Source: Candidatus Fimimorpha excrementavium (GTDB taxonomy: Bacteria; Bacillota; Clostridia; Lachnospirales; Lachnospiraceae). Taken from it: a stretch of DNA of 64,000 bases. The notes under the pieces were generated by a model. It saw nothing but the letters and a program-made list of their open reading frames with translations. It searched no databases and had not been told where the DNA came from. Numbering within the stretch: position 1 is the first letter of the stretch; each line of letters begins with the position of its first letter. Positions 1 to 8,595 of this stretch are shown here, in pieces. Both the position numbers and the translations under genes were made by a program. The DNA is taken from assembly GCA_018710785.1 (NCBI GenBank), contig DVJD01000116.1, positions 48,524-112,523 of the forward strand, given 5' to 3'.

Positions 1-222
1 GGAGGCTATGCCCTGACCATGATCGCCTATGATGAAAAAGCTGTGACACAGACCCAGGAAGTACTGAATGGTCTTTATAATTTGGGAACATTTGTACCGG
101 GTATTTTGTTCCTATGTGTGGCAGCAATGCTGGCTTTTGTATATCCCTTGTCAAAAAAACGTGTGAACAGAAACGTGGAAATCCTGCGGGAAAGAAGAAA
201 GAAACTGGAAGAGGGCAAATAG
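1..222 (+). CDS. GPH-family sugar/uronide:cation symporter, C-terminal fragment
   Basis: The reading frame is open from the first base of the window, so only the last 73 residues of the protein are present. They contain one hydrophobic segment (LGTFVPGILFLCVAAMLAFVYPL) followed by YPLSKKRVNRNVEILRERRKKLEEGK-type basic/acidic tail, which is how glycoside-pentoside-hexuronide (MelB/UidB-like) symporters end: last transmembrane helix, then a short cytoplasmic tail. It lies 50 bp before a GH2 glycosidase in the same direction, so it probably imports the glycoside that this enzyme cleaves. The substrate cannot be read from this fragment; a glucuronide is inferred from the uxu genes nearby. Confidence 0.7.
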   Translation, partial: GGYALTMIAYDEKAVTQTQEVLNGLYNLGTFVPGILFLCVAAMLAFVYPLSKKRVNRNVEILRERRKKLEEGK

Positions 223-272
223 GGAAATGGTTCCGATACGGACAGAAATCGTATATTTTAGGAGGATGAGAG

Positions 273-2561
273 ATGAGACAGGTACTATCATTAAATCAGA
301 ACTGGTATTTTTCAAAAGGTGAGGAAATTCCTGCCAATGCATCAGAAGCGGCTGAAAACGGCTGGAGAAAGGTGGAGATTCCACATACGTATAACGCATT
401 CGACGGACAGGACGGCGGCGGGGATTATTATCGCGGGAAAGCCGTATACATCAGAGAGATTCAGAGGCCGGAGGTTCCGGCGGATGCCAGGATTTATATC
501 GAGTGGGAAGGAGTCAACTCCATTGCGGAGGTTTTTGTAAATGGAAACAAGAAAAAAGAACACCGCGGCGGGTACAGCGCATTCCGGGTGGATGTGACGG
601 AGGAATTGAAAGCAGATAGAGCGGTTTTGGCGGTTTTGGTGGATAATGCCAATCATTCGGATGTCTACCCCCAGATGGCGGATTTCACATTTTATGGCGG
701 TATGTATCGGGATGCCAAGATGATAGTCGTTTCGCCAACCCATTTTTGTCTGGACTACTATGGAAGCCAGGGGCTGGCATTTCAGTCGAAAATCCAGGGA
801 GAGGATGCGAAAATCAGCCTGTCCGCGTGGATTACAGAGCCCCAGGAGAGTGATGCAGTCCAGTTTGAAATCATAGATGAAGAGGATCACACAGTGGCAG
901 AATGCTTCGTTCCGGCAAAGGATTGTGTCGAGACAGCAGCATGGATCAGAGCAGTTCATCTGTGGCAGGGAGTGGAAGATCCTTACCTTTATACGGTGAT
1001 CGCACGTATTATCCGCCACAATGAAGTGCTGGATGAAGTGGAAGCCGATCTGGGTGTGAGGGAATACTATGTGGATCCGGAGAATGGATTTTTCTTAAAT
1101 GGAAAATCCATGCCGCTGCGCGGCGTATCCCGCCACCAGGATATGCTTGGAAAAGGAAATGCACTGACAGAAGAGGATCACTGGGACGATGCCTATCAGA
1201 TTGCGGAACTGGGAGCCAATACGGTGCGTCTGGCCCATTATCAGCACAACCAGGCATTTTATCAGGCCTGTGATGCGCTGGGATTTATCGTGTGGGCGGA
1301 GATCCCATTTATCTCTGCCATGAATAGCGATCCCAGGGGACATGAAAACTGCAGGGAACAGATGAAAGAACTGATTTATCAGAACTTCAATCACCCGTCC
1401 ATCTGTTTTTGGGGAATTTCCAATGAGATCACCATCGGCGGAGAGAGACCGGGACTGTATGAAAATCTTGTGGATTTGAATCAGCTGGTAAAGGAACTGG
1501 ATCCCACCAGACTGACGACCATGGCGCAGCTGTCCATGCTCCCCAAGGATTCCAGTCAGAATCAGATTACTGATGTGGTCAGCTACAATCTGTATTTCGG
1601 ATGGTATGGCGGAAGCTATACGATGAATGAAGAGTGGTTTGACGAATTTCATCGGATGCATCCGGACCGCCCGTTCGGCGTTTCCGAATATGGGTGCGAG
1701 GGAATCATCAGCTGGCATTCGGACACGCCGAAGTGCAAAGATTATTCGGAAGAATATCAAGCCGAATACCATGAACATATGGCAAAAATCATCGAGGAAC
1801 GCCCGTATCTGTGGGCAACCCATGTCTGGAATATGTTTGATTTTGGCTGTGATGCCAGAGATGAAGGCGGTGTCAAAGGAAGAAACAACAAAGGGCTTGT
1901 CACCTTGGACCGAAAGATCAAGAAAGATGCTTACTATGTGTATAAGGCTTATTGGTCAAAAGAACCGTTTGTCTATATTACGGGAAGACGATATGCCAAG
2001 CGTCCGTACGACACCATGACCGTGAAGGTATATTCCAATCAGAGCCAAGTGACACTGACCGTCAATGGAAAAGAAGTGGAAACGAAATGCGCAGATAAGA
2101 TTTTCCTGTTTGAAGATGTGAAACTGGATGAAACCGTCAATTGCGTGACAGCCAGCGCAGAGGGATGCCCATCCGATACCGTGACCTGGATCCGCACAGA
2201 ACAGCCGGATTCCTGCTATGTGATGCCCGTGGAAGAAGAGGATGACAGAGAAGGCGTAAAGAACTGGTTTGATGAGGCGGACGGGGACGAGCAGCTGCCG
2301 GAACTGACCTTTGAGGAAGGCTATTACAGTGTCCGGGATATTGTGGCCGATCTCTTAAACGATGAGAGAGCCTGCACTATTTTGCTGGATGCCCTGAATA
2401 AATACGGAACCATGCAGGTGAAAAAATCCAGACTGGGAATCATGTCCGGACTTCCGGCAGAGGATATGATTGGAATGGTTGCTCCGAATCTGGAAACGGA
2501 GGAAATTATACTGAAAAGGACCAATGCCGCACTCCAAACCATTGCCAAAAAAGACAATTAA
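273..2561 (+). CDS. Glycoside hydrolase family 2 (candidate beta-glucuronidase/beta-galactosidase)
   Basis: 762 residues with the GH2 order: jelly-roll sugar-binding domain (about 1-180), immunoglobulin-like domain (about 180-265), TIM barrel (about 265-570) and a C-terminal extension. The barrel opens with FFLNGKSMPLRGVSRHQD. Glu385 in WGISNEI fits the acid/base and Glu472 in GVSEYGCEG fits the nucleophile. RNNKGLVTLDRK contains an N-x-K pattern used in glucuronidases to bind the carboxylate, but related beta-galactosidases have similar sequence, so substrate is not settled. No signal peptide, so it acts in the cytoplasm on imported substrate. AGGAGG at 260-265 fixes the ATG. The stop overlaps the stop of the convergent AraC gene by 4 bp. 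Context (GPH transporter, uxuA/uxuB) favours a beta-uronidase. Confidence 0.85.
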   Translation: MRQVLSLNQNWYFSKGEEIPANASEAAENGWRKVEIPHTYNAFDGQDGGGDYYRGKAVYIREIQRPEVPADARIYIEWEGVNSIAEVFVNGNKKKEHRGGYSAFRVDVTEELKADRAVLAVLVDNANHSDVYPQMADFTFYGGMYRDAKMIVVSPTHFCLDYYGSQGLAFQSKIQGEDAKISLSAWITEPQESDAVQFEIIDEEDHTVAECFVPAKDCVETAAWIRAVHLWQGVEDPYLYTVIARIIRHNEVLDEVEADLGVREYYVDPENGFFLNGKSMPLRGVSRHQDMLGKGNALTEEDHWDDAYQIAELGANTVRLAHYQHNQAFYQACDALGFIVWAEIPFISAMNSDPRGHENCREQMKELIYQNFNHPSICFWGISNEITIGGERPGLYENLVDLNQLVKELDPTRLTTMAQLSMLPKDSSQNQITDVVSYNLYFGWYGGSYTMNEEWFDEFHRMHPDRPFGVSEYGCEGIISWHSDTPKCKDYSEEYQAEYHEHMAKIIEERPYLWATHVWNMFDFGCDARDEGGVKGRNNKGLVTLDRKIKKDAYYVYKAYWSKEPFVYITGRRYAKRPYDTMTVKVYSNQSQVTLTVNGKEVETKCADKIFLFEDVKLDETVNCVTASAEGCPSDTVTWIRTEQPDSCYVMPVEEEDDREGVKNWFDEADGDEQLPELTFEEGYYSVRDIVADLLNDERACTILLDALNKYGTMQVKKSRLGIMSGLPAEDMIGMVAPNLETEEIILKRTNAALQTIAKKDN

Positions 2562-3484
2562 TCCGGAAGATCCTCCACCGTCAGATGGGATTGACGATAT
2601 TCATTGGGAGACATGCCGTATTCTTTTTTGAATGCCCGGTAAAAACTGGAATAGTCATGGAATCCGTACTGCAGAAAAAGCTGTGTGATGGGGATGGAAC
2701 CCAACAGGGCATCTTTGCAGGCAGAAAGCCTTTTTTTCATGATGTACTGATGGACGGATAGTCCGATGGTATCTTTAAACAAGTGGGCAATATAAAATTT
2801 ACTGACGAAAAATTCCTGTGCGAGGAGTGTGAGGGAAAGATCCTCAGTCAGATGGCTGGTGATGTACTCACAGAGATTTTGGAAAAGCGTTTTGGCGCTT
2901 ACCGGGCTTAGGGAATTATTCTGGCTGTGGACGAGCCGGTTCAGATAGAGAAGCAGACTGTTGACTTGCAAAAGAATCTCGGCTTCTTTTCCGAACCGGT
3001 TTCCCTGTATTTCTTCCAGGATGGAAAACAACCGGGTGTGTATGGTGTTAAACGTTACCGCATCGCTGGAAAACAAAAAGTTTTTTGTGGTGCTGACGTA
3101 TTGCATCAGATATCCGAAGGCCGTGGAGATGTCCATCAGACGGGTGCAGTAATCCTGGCTGATCCACAGGACAAAACGGCGGTAGGGCTTGTCCGGATTG
3201 ATCATGGATGGCGAGTGGGGCGTATTGGGAGGAATCAGGAGAAAATCTCCGGGAGACACCAGATAAGAGTTCTCTTCAATGGTGATGGAAACATCCCCCT
3301 CCAGAAAAAAATAAAATTCATAATAATCATGGGCATGGACCGGGACGGGCTTTAGATGCAGATCACTGTAATAATAAAGCTCAAAATCCCTGGATATCAT
3401 ATACTGGCGGGTGGAAAAAGCCGTCTGGAATTTCCTCTGGGATGTGAGATGGGATTGGGATATCGGTCTGCTGCTGGATGACAT
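2558..3484 (-). CDS. AraC-family transcriptional regulator
   Basis: 308 residues. The N-terminal half is a cupin-like sensor (HAHDYYEFYFFLEGDV, then SPGDFLLIPPNTPHSP), the usual sugar-sensing pocket of AraC proteins. The last 100 residues hold two helix-turn-helix motifs, the second ending YGFHDYSSFYRAFKKEYGMSPNEYR, the AraC signature. AGAAGG lies about 8 bp before the ATG. The gene is divergent from uxuA across a 240-bp spacer and convergent with the GH2 gene, whose stop it overlaps in a TTAA palindrome. It probably activates the flanking uronide genes in response to a uronate or glycoside; this is inferred from position only. Confidence 0.9.
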   Translation of the reverse strand: MSSSSRPISQSHLTSQRKFQTAFSTRQYMISRDFELYYYSDLHLKPVPVHAHDYYEFYFFLEGDVSITIEENSYLVSPGDFLLIPPNTPHSPSMINPDKPYRRFVLWISQDYCTRLMDISTAFGYLMQYVSTTKNFLFSSDAVTFNTIHTRLFSILEEIQGNRFGKEAEILLQVNSLLLYLNRLVHSQNNSLSPVSAKTLFQNLCEYITSHLTEDLSLTLLAQEFFVSKFYIAHLFKDTIGLSVHQYIMKKRLSACKDALLGSIPITQLFLQYGFHDYSSFYRAFKKEYGMSPNEYRQSHLTVEDLPD

Positions 3485-3727
3485 AGGACTACCTTCTTTC
3501 TTTGAAAACGTTCATTGGATTTCCGGTGGGAAATGTGTTCCATTTCCAGTATAAGGGAAAACAGCAACTTTTGCAATGATTACAACAATTCCGGCAATGG
3601 AAAAATGACGGAGGATTTTTTATAATAAAGTTACAAATGAAAAGAGACAGAAGAAATATATAAGGGCGATTTTTACAAAGATAAAGCGGCCTTAAATAGA
3701 ATGAAACAGAGAAAGGAAGAAAAAATT
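3485..3727 (+). promoter_or_regulatory. Divergent AraC/uxuA control region with uxuA promoter
   Basis: A consensus -10 TATAAT sits at 3621-3626. The best-spaced -35 (TGGAAA, 3598-3603, 17-bp spacer) is poor, as is usual for a promoter that needs an activator such as the divergent AraC protein. A TTGCAATGATTACAACAA tract at 3571-3588 could belong to an operator. No gene is seen in this spacer. The AGGA preceding the ATG at 3728 is at 3714-3717. Confidence 0.45.
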
Positions 3728-4804
3728 ATGGAAATGACACTCAGATGGTATGGAAGCAAATTTGATACGGTGACTCTGCAGCAGATCCGTCAGATTCCGG
3801 GAGTGACCGGCGTGATTACGACCCTGTATGATAAGGCAGCAGGGGAAGTATGGGAAGAGGATGAGATCCGCGCCATGATCGCGGAAGTGGAAGCCGCTGG
3901 TCTTCGTGTATCCGGAATTGAGAGCGTGAATATCCATGATGCCATCAAGACCGGCGCTCCGGAGAGAGAGCAGTATATTGAAAATTACATTACCACACTG
4001 GAAAATCTGGGAAAATGCGACATTCACATGGTATGCTATAATTTCATGCCGGTATTTGATTGGACACGTACGGAACTGGCCAGAAAGAGACCGGATGGCT
4101 CCACGGTTTTGGCCTATACGCAGGAGGCTGTGGACAACCTGGATCCGGAAAAAATGTTTGATTCCATCGCCGGTGATATGAATGATACCGTGATGCCGGG
4201 ATGGGAACCGGAACGTATGGCAAAGGTAAAGGAATTATTTGCCATGTATAAGGATGTGGATGATGAGAAACTGTTCGAAAATCTGAAATATTTCCTGGAG
4301 CGGATCATGCCTGTATGTGATAAGTATGATATCAATATGGCGATCCATCCGGATGATCCGGCCTGGAGCGTATTCGGACTTCCAAGAATCATCACCTGTA
4401 AGAAAAATATTCTCCGCATGATGGAGATGGTGGATAATCCGCATAACGGCGTGACCTTCTGCTCCGGTTCCTATGGCACGAATCTGCAGAATGATCTTCC
4501 GGATATGATCCGCTCCTTAAAGGGCAGAATCCATTTTGCTCATGTGCGTAATCTGAAATTCAACTCTCCGACGGACTTTGAAGAAGCGGCGCATCTGTCT
4601 TCCGATGGAAGCTTTGATATGTATGAAATCATGAAAGCACTCTACGATATCGGATTTGACGGGCCGATTCGTCCGGACCACGGCCGTATGATCTGGGGAG
4701 AAGTGGCCATGCCGGGATATGGCTTATATGACCGTGCGCTGGGAGCAACCTATCTGAATGGTCTGTGGGAGGCCATTGTAAAGAGCAACGCAAAGAAGCA
4801 GTGA
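3728..4804 (+). CDS. uxuA: Mannonate dehydratase
   Basis: 358 residues, the normal length for UxuA. The enzyme dehydrates D-mannonate to 2-keto-3-deoxygluconate in hexuronate breakdown, using a divalent metal in a TIM barrel. Visible family motifs include MEMTLRWYG at the start, CYNFMPVFDW (about 105), AIHPDDPAW (about 204), FCSGSYG (about 243) and RPDHGRM (about 317), which carry the metal-binding His/Cys/Asp residues of the family. An in-frame ATG at 3701 has no ribosome site; AGGA at 3714-3717 supports 3728. uxuB follows 39 bp downstream, so the two form an operon. The isomerase uxaC needed before this step is not in the window. Confidence 0.93.
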   Translation: MEMTLRWYGSKFDTVTLQQIRQIPGVTGVITTLYDKAAGEVWEEDEIRAMIAEVEAAGLRVSGIESVNIHDAIKTGAPEREQYIENYITTLENLGKCDIHMVCYNFMPVFDWTRTELARKRPDGSTVLAYTQEAVDNLDPEKMFDSIAGDMNDTVMPGWEPERMAKVKELFAMYKDVDDEKLFENLKYFLERIMPVCDKYDINMAIHPDDPAWSVFGLPRIITCKKNILRMMEMVDNPHNGVTFCSGSYGTNLQNDLPDMIRSLKGRIHFAHVRNLKFNSPTDFEEAAHLSSDGSFDMYEIMKALYDIGFDGPIRPDHGRMIWGEVAMPGYGLYDRALGATYLNGLWEAIVKSNAKKQ

Positions 4805-4843
4805 TGCGATAGAATGCGATAAAGGAAAGGTTTGGTGAGTGGT

Positions 4844-6457
4844 ATGCAGTTAAATGCAAAGGGTTTGGAAAACAGAGCTGCCTGGGAAGCAGCCGGTTTT
4901 TCCCTGCCGAATTTTGATCGGGAAACGGTGACGGAAAACACAAAGAAAGCTCCGTTTTGGATTCATTTTGGCGCCGGAAATATTTTCCGCGCATTTCAGG
5001 CCAATGTGGTTCAGAATCTTCTGAATGAAGGCGTGCTGGACAGAGGTCTTGTGGTGGCTGAGGGATACGATTATGAAATCGTGGAGAAGATGAATCGTCC
5101 ATGCGACGATTACTCCATTTTGGTGACGCTGAAGGTTGACGGAACGGTGGAAAAAACCGTGGTGGGCAGCGTGGTGGAATCTCTGATTCTGGACAGCGAA
5201 GATGAGAAAGAATACTCCCGTTTAAAAGAAATCTTTGAAAACGATTCTCTGCAGATGGTATCCTTTACCATCACAGAAAAGGGTTACAGCCTGGTAAACG
5301 GAAAGGGCGAGACACTGCCGGATGTGGCTGCTGATTTTGAGGCCGGACCGCAGAAGCCAAAGAGTTATATCGGAAAAGTGGCCTCTCTTCTGTATACCCG
5401 TTTCCTTTCCGGGAAAAAGCCGGTGGCCATGGTGAGCATGGACAACTGCTCCCACAATGGCGATAAGCTGTATGCGGCCATCACTGCCTTTGCCGATGCA
5501 TGGGAGAAAAATGGTCTGGCGGAGAACGGCTTCTCTGCTTACGTAAAGGATAAGTCCAAGGTATCGTTCCCGTGGACCATGATTGATAAGATTACTCCTC
5601 GTCCGGATGCTTCCGTGGAAGAGATTCTGAAAAAGGACGGTGTGGAAGGCTTGGATCCGGTCATCACTTCCAAACATACCTATGTGGCCCCGTTTGTCAA
5701 TGCAGAGGAAGTGCAGTATCTGGTCATCGAAGATGCGTTCCCCAATGGAAGACCAAACCTGGAAAAGGGCGGATTGATCTTTACCGAGAGGGAAACGGTG
5801 GATAAGGTGGAAAAGATGAAAGTCTGCACCTGCCTGAATCCGCTCCATACGGCTTTGGCCGTATACGGCTGTCTGTTGGATTATCAGCTGATTTCCAAGG
5901 AAATGCAGAATCCGCAGCTGAAGCGTCTGGTGGAAATCATTGGTTATGAGGAAGGACTTCCGGTGGTGGTAAATCCGGGCATCATTGACCCGAAGGCATT
6001 CATCGACGAAGTATTGAATGTCCGCATACCGAATCCATTCATGCCGGATACGCCCCAGCGTATTGCAACGGATACCTCCCAGAAACTGGCGATTCGTTTT
6101 GGCGAGACCATTAAGGCATATCAGAAGTCCGATCAGCTCAATGTCAGCGATTTGAAGATGATTCCGCTGGTATTTGCAGGATGGCTGCGCTATCTGATGG
6201 CTGTGGATGACAATGGAAATCCATTCACCCTCAGCCCGGATCCGCTGCTGGATACGGTATGCCCCTATGTGAAGGATATCAAACTGGGAGATACAGTGGA
6301 TGCGCTTACGGTACTGCGCCCGATCTTATCCGATGCCTCCATCTTCGGAGTGGATCTGTATGAGGCAGGGCTGGCAGAGCTGGTGGCACAGTATTTCAAT
6401 GAGCTGATTGCAGGGCCGAAGGCTGTGGAACAGGTACTGAAGAAATATGTGAAATAA
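4844..6457 (+). CDS. uxuB: D-mannonate/fructuronate oxidoreductase (mannitol dehydrogenase family)
   Basis: About 537 residues, matching the long-chain mannitol dehydrogenase family. FGAGNIFRAFQA (about residue 42) is the NAD-binding loop. MVSMDNCSHNGD (about 196) and KVCTCLNPLHTALAVYG (about 325) are the substrate and catalytic segments. It reduces D-fructuronate to D-mannonate, feeding the uxuA product just upstream; this pairing makes UxuB more likely than a mannitol or tagaturonate enzyme. Start choice is uncertain: TTG 4832, GTG 4835 and ATG 4844 are all in frame. GGTGAG just before 4844 acts as a Shine-Dalgarno sequence and the family begins at this methionine. A strong terminator follows at 6485. 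Confidence 0.88.
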   Translation: MQLNAKGLENRAAWEAAGFSLPNFDRETVTENTKKAPFWIHFGAGNIFRAFQANVVQNLLNEGVLDRGLVVAEGYDYEIVEKMNRPCDDYSILVTLKVDGTVEKTVVGSVVESLILDSEDEKEYSRLKEIFENDSLQMVSFTITEKGYSLVNGKGETLPDVAADFEAGPQKPKSYIGKVASLLYTRFLSGKKPVAMVSMDNCSHNGDKLYAAITAFADAWEKNGLAENGFSAYVKDKSKVSFPWTMIDKITPRPDASVEEILKKDGVEGLDPVITSKHTYVAPFVNAEEVQYLVIEDAFPNGRPNLEKGGLIFTERETVDKVEKMKVCTCLNPLHTALAVYGCLLDYQLISKEMQNPQLKRLVEIIGYEEGLPVVVNPGIIDPKAFIDEVLNVRIPNPFMPDTPQRIATDTSQKLAIRFGETIKAYQKSDQLNVSDLKMIPLVFAGWLRYLMAVDDNGNPFTLSPDPLLDTVCPYVKDIKLGDTVDALTVLRPILSDASIFGVDLYEAGLAELVAQYFNELIAGPKAVEQVLKKYVK

Positions 6458-6484
6458 GATGAAATAAAAATCGTAAAATAAAGA

Positions 6485-6545
6485 GGGATGCTGTAAAATC
6501 CGGGCCATCCAAAAGACCAGTTGGATTTTGCAGCATCCCTTTTCT
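6485..6545. terminator. Bidirectional terminator between uxuB and the DUF3783 gene
   Basis: GGGATGCTGTAAAATCC (6485-6501) pairs with GGATTTTGCAGCATCCC (6523-6539), a 17-bp stem with one wobble, followed by CTTTTCT. The A-rich left flank gives a T-tract on the opposite strand as well. The genes on both sides end here. Confidence 0.85.
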
Positions 6546-6556
6546 GCCGGGGATTG

Positions 6557-6952
6557 TCACGCATCGGATTTTGTTCGTCTGGCAGCCTCCATGGCAGCAT
6601 GCTCTCGTTGCAGTTCCTGGTAACATTCCAGAATGGTCCAGTGCTGGTTGGTGGGGGTCAGGATGGCTTTATAGGGGATGGGCTTCAGCTTCTTTTTCCG
6701 GATGCCGTTGAGCACATCGTTCAGGCGGGCGTTGGATAATCCGCAGAAAATTATGGATTCTGTTTCCAAATCTTCCCCGTCATATTCCGGATAGTCGCCT
6801 TCCTCCAAGGTCCCGGCCAGCACGCCCAGAGGTTTGCTGTATTCCGCCAGCTCCACACTGCGGACTTTCATTTTCATGGAAGCCAGAAGCAGCTGAAGCT
6901 CTCTCTTTTGTTTGGGATCGTCAAAATGAAATAATAAAACGGTTTCGCGCAT
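6557..6952 (-). CDS. DUF3783 domain protein
   Basis: 131 residues, soluble, no membrane segment. It resembles the small DUF3783 proteins of Clostridia: RETVLLFHFDD at the start, a middle stretch ESIIFCGLSNARLNDVLNGIRK and a C-terminal YKAILTPTNQHWTILECYQEL. The function of the family is unknown. A TTG at 6958 also opens the frame, but GGAAAGTGAG upstream is better spaced for the ATG at 6952. It stands alone between the uxu terminator and the yaaA spacer. Confidence 0.75.
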   Translation of the reverse strand: MRETVLLFHFDDPKQKRELQLLLASMKMKVRSVELAEYSKPLGVLAGTLEEGDYPEYDGEDLETESIIFCGLSNARLNDVLNGIRKKKLKPIPYKAILTPTNQHWTILECYQELQREHAAMEAARRTKSDA

Positions 6953-7100
6953 AAACAATTCTCACTTTCCTGTAGGATACAAAACAGCCGGGAGCAGCCG
7001 GTCGTAATGCTATCCATAGTTTAATATAAAAGGCGGAAAATTACAATGGGGAAACGAAAGGGAAGCGAAAAGGAAAAGGAAAACACAAACGGCAAAAGTG

Positions 7101-7109
7101 TGGTATAAT
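7101..7109 (+). promoter_or_regulatory. Extended -10 promoter upstream of yaaA
   Basis: TGGTATAAT at 7101-7109 is an extended -10 element; no good -35 is visible. It lies about 145 bp before yaaA and just before two repeat motifs. Confidence 0.4.
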
Positions 7110-7120
7110 AACTAGGAAAG

Positions 7121-7219
7121 TGAGGATCATGCTTGCATGAATCCTCATTTGACGAGAAAACCATCGAAACGGCAGTTGAGATGGTATACTAGCAGCAGGT
7201 GAGCCTGTGGGAGCTTACT
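7121..7219 (+). repeat. Hairpin with CATGCTTGCATG core and dispersed 25-mer, copy 1
   Basis: TGAGGAT (7121-7127) and ATCCTCA (7141-7147) flank CATGCTTGCATG (7128-7139), giving a hairpin. GCAGGTGAGCCTGTGGGAGC at 7195 begins a 25-mer (7195-7219) that recurs with three changes at 16871-16895. A second CATGCTTGCATG lies at 16964-16975. Both copies lie in a spacer shortly before a gene. Confidence 0.6.
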
Positions 7220-7254
7220 GACATGAGGGAAAAAGACAAGGAGGGGAGCAGGCG

Positions 7255-8004
7255 ATGCAGATCATCATTTCACCGGCGAAGAAGATGAATGTGGATACGG
7301 ATACGTTTCCCGTGCTGGGACTTCCGGAATTTCTGGAGGAGGCCAGAGTGCTGATGGCATATATGAAAAAGCAGGATTTTGCCAGCCTGAAGCGGATTTG
7401 GAAATGCAATGATACGCTGGTGTCCCTGAATCAGGAGCGGTTTGCGCACATGGAACTGGAGAAGAATCTGACACCGGCCATTTTGTCCTATGAGGGGCTT
7501 CAGTATCAATATATGGCCCCGAAGGTGATGGAAACGGCTTCTCTGGAGTACCTACAGAAGCATCTGCGTATTCTGTCCGGGTTTTATGGGATTTTGAAAC
7601 CGTTTGACGGCGTGACGCCGTACCGTCTGGAAATGCAGGCAAGGCTGGGCAGTGAGGGGCTGGATTCCCTCTATGCTTTTTGGGGGAGCCGGATGGCAGA
7701 TGTTTTGAGCCGCGAGAGCCGTTTGATTCTGAACCTGGCTTCCAGGGAATACAGTAAGGCGGTGCTTCCCCATCTGCCAAAGAAGGTCACCGTGGCGACG
7801 GTGGTATTCGGAGAAAAGAGACAGGGAAAGATCATGGAAAAGGGGACCATGGCCAAGATGGCCCGGGGGGAAATGGTACGGTTTTTGGCGGAGACAGGAG
7901 GGGAGGATCTGGAAGCGGTCAAACGGTTTTCCGGGCTGAATTACTGTTTTCATCCGGAAGAATCCAAAGAAGATACCCTGGTATTTTTAAAATCCGTCAG
8001 CTGA
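7255..8004 (+). CDS. yaaA: Peroxide stress protein YaaA (UPF0246)
   Basis: 249 residues, close to the usual 250-258. MQIIISPAKKMN at the start, YQYMAPKVM in the middle and FSGLNYCFHPEESKEDTLVF near the end are family signatures. In E. coli YaaA lowers free iron and damage under hydrogen peroxide and binds DNA. AAGGAGGGG at 7238-7246 sets the start. A thiol peroxidase follows 85 bp downstream in the same direction, so the pair makes a small peroxide-defence unit. Confidence 0.92.
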   Translation: MQIIISPAKKMNVDTDTFPVLGLPEFLEEARVLMAYMKKQDFASLKRIWKCNDTLVSLNQERFAHMELEKNLTPAILSYEGLQYQYMAPKVMETASLEYLQKHLRILSGFYGILKPFDGVTPYRLEMQARLGSEGLDSLYAFWGSRMADVLSRESRLILNLASREYSKAVLPHLPKKVTVATVVFGEKRQGKIMEKGTMAKMARGEMVRFLAETGGEDLEAVKRFSGLNYCFHPEESKEDTLVFLKSVS

Positions 8005-8089
8005 GGATGAAAAATGCAGAGCAGCCGGAGCGTTCTGTGTGATAGAAGGCGCGGTATAGAAACAAATAGGTAAGCAGGAGGAAAGAAAT

Positions 8090-8560
8090 ATGTTGAACGT
8101 AGGAGAACAGGCACCAGGATTTACCCTGTGCGATCAGAATGGAAAGGAAGTCTCTCTGGAAGATTTTGCCGGACAAAAAGCAGTCCTTTATTTTTATCCA
8201 AGGGACAATACACCCGGGTGTACCAGACAGGCCTGCGCATTTAAAACCATGTATGAAGAGTATCAGAAACGCGGAATCGCCGTCATTGGCATCAGCAGAG
8301 ACAGTGTCAAATCCCACAGCAATTTCGCGGCCAAGTATGAACTGCCGTTTGTGCTGCTGTCCGATCCGCAGCTTCAGGCCATACAGGCATACGATGTCTG
8401 GAAGGAAAAGAAACTGTATGGAAAGGTTTCCATGGGCGTCGTGAGGACCACCTATGTCATTGATGAAACAGGAAAAATTGTCTGGGCTAAGGAAAAGGTA
8501 AAGCCGGATACGAATGCAGAAGAGATTTTGGAAGTCATTTTGGATTCCAGGGAGCAATAA
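8090..8560 (+). CDS. bcp: Thiol peroxidase, Bcp/PrxQ-type peroxiredoxin
   Basis: 156 residues, full length. YFYPRDNTPGCTRQACAF contains the peroxidatic Cys44 (TPGCT) and the resolving Cys49, the five-residue spacing of the atypical two-Cys PrxQ class. The enzyme reduces hydrogen peroxide and organic peroxides using thioredoxin in the cytoplasm. AGGAGG precedes the ATG. It follows yaaA and ends at a terminator shared with the convergent apt gene. Confidence 0.95.
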   Translation: MLNVGEQAPGFTLCDQNGKEVSLEDFAGQKAVLYFYPRDNTPGCTRQACAFKTMYEEYQKRGIAVIGISRDSVKSHSNFAAKYELPFVLLSDPQLQAIQAYDVWKEKKLYGKVSMGVVRTTYVIDETGKIVWAKEKVKPDTNAEEILEVILDSREQ

Positions 8561-8561
8561 G

Positions 8562-8589
8562 CCGGGCAAACGGATGTGTCTGCCCGGCA
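8562..8589. terminator. Hairpin terminator between bcp and apt
   Basis: GCCGGGCA and TGCCCGGC form an 8-bp GC-rich stem around a 12-nt loop between two convergent genes. It lacks a long T-tract on either strand, so it may act as a weak bidirectional terminator. Confidence 0.5.
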
Positions 8590-8595
8590 GCTGTC

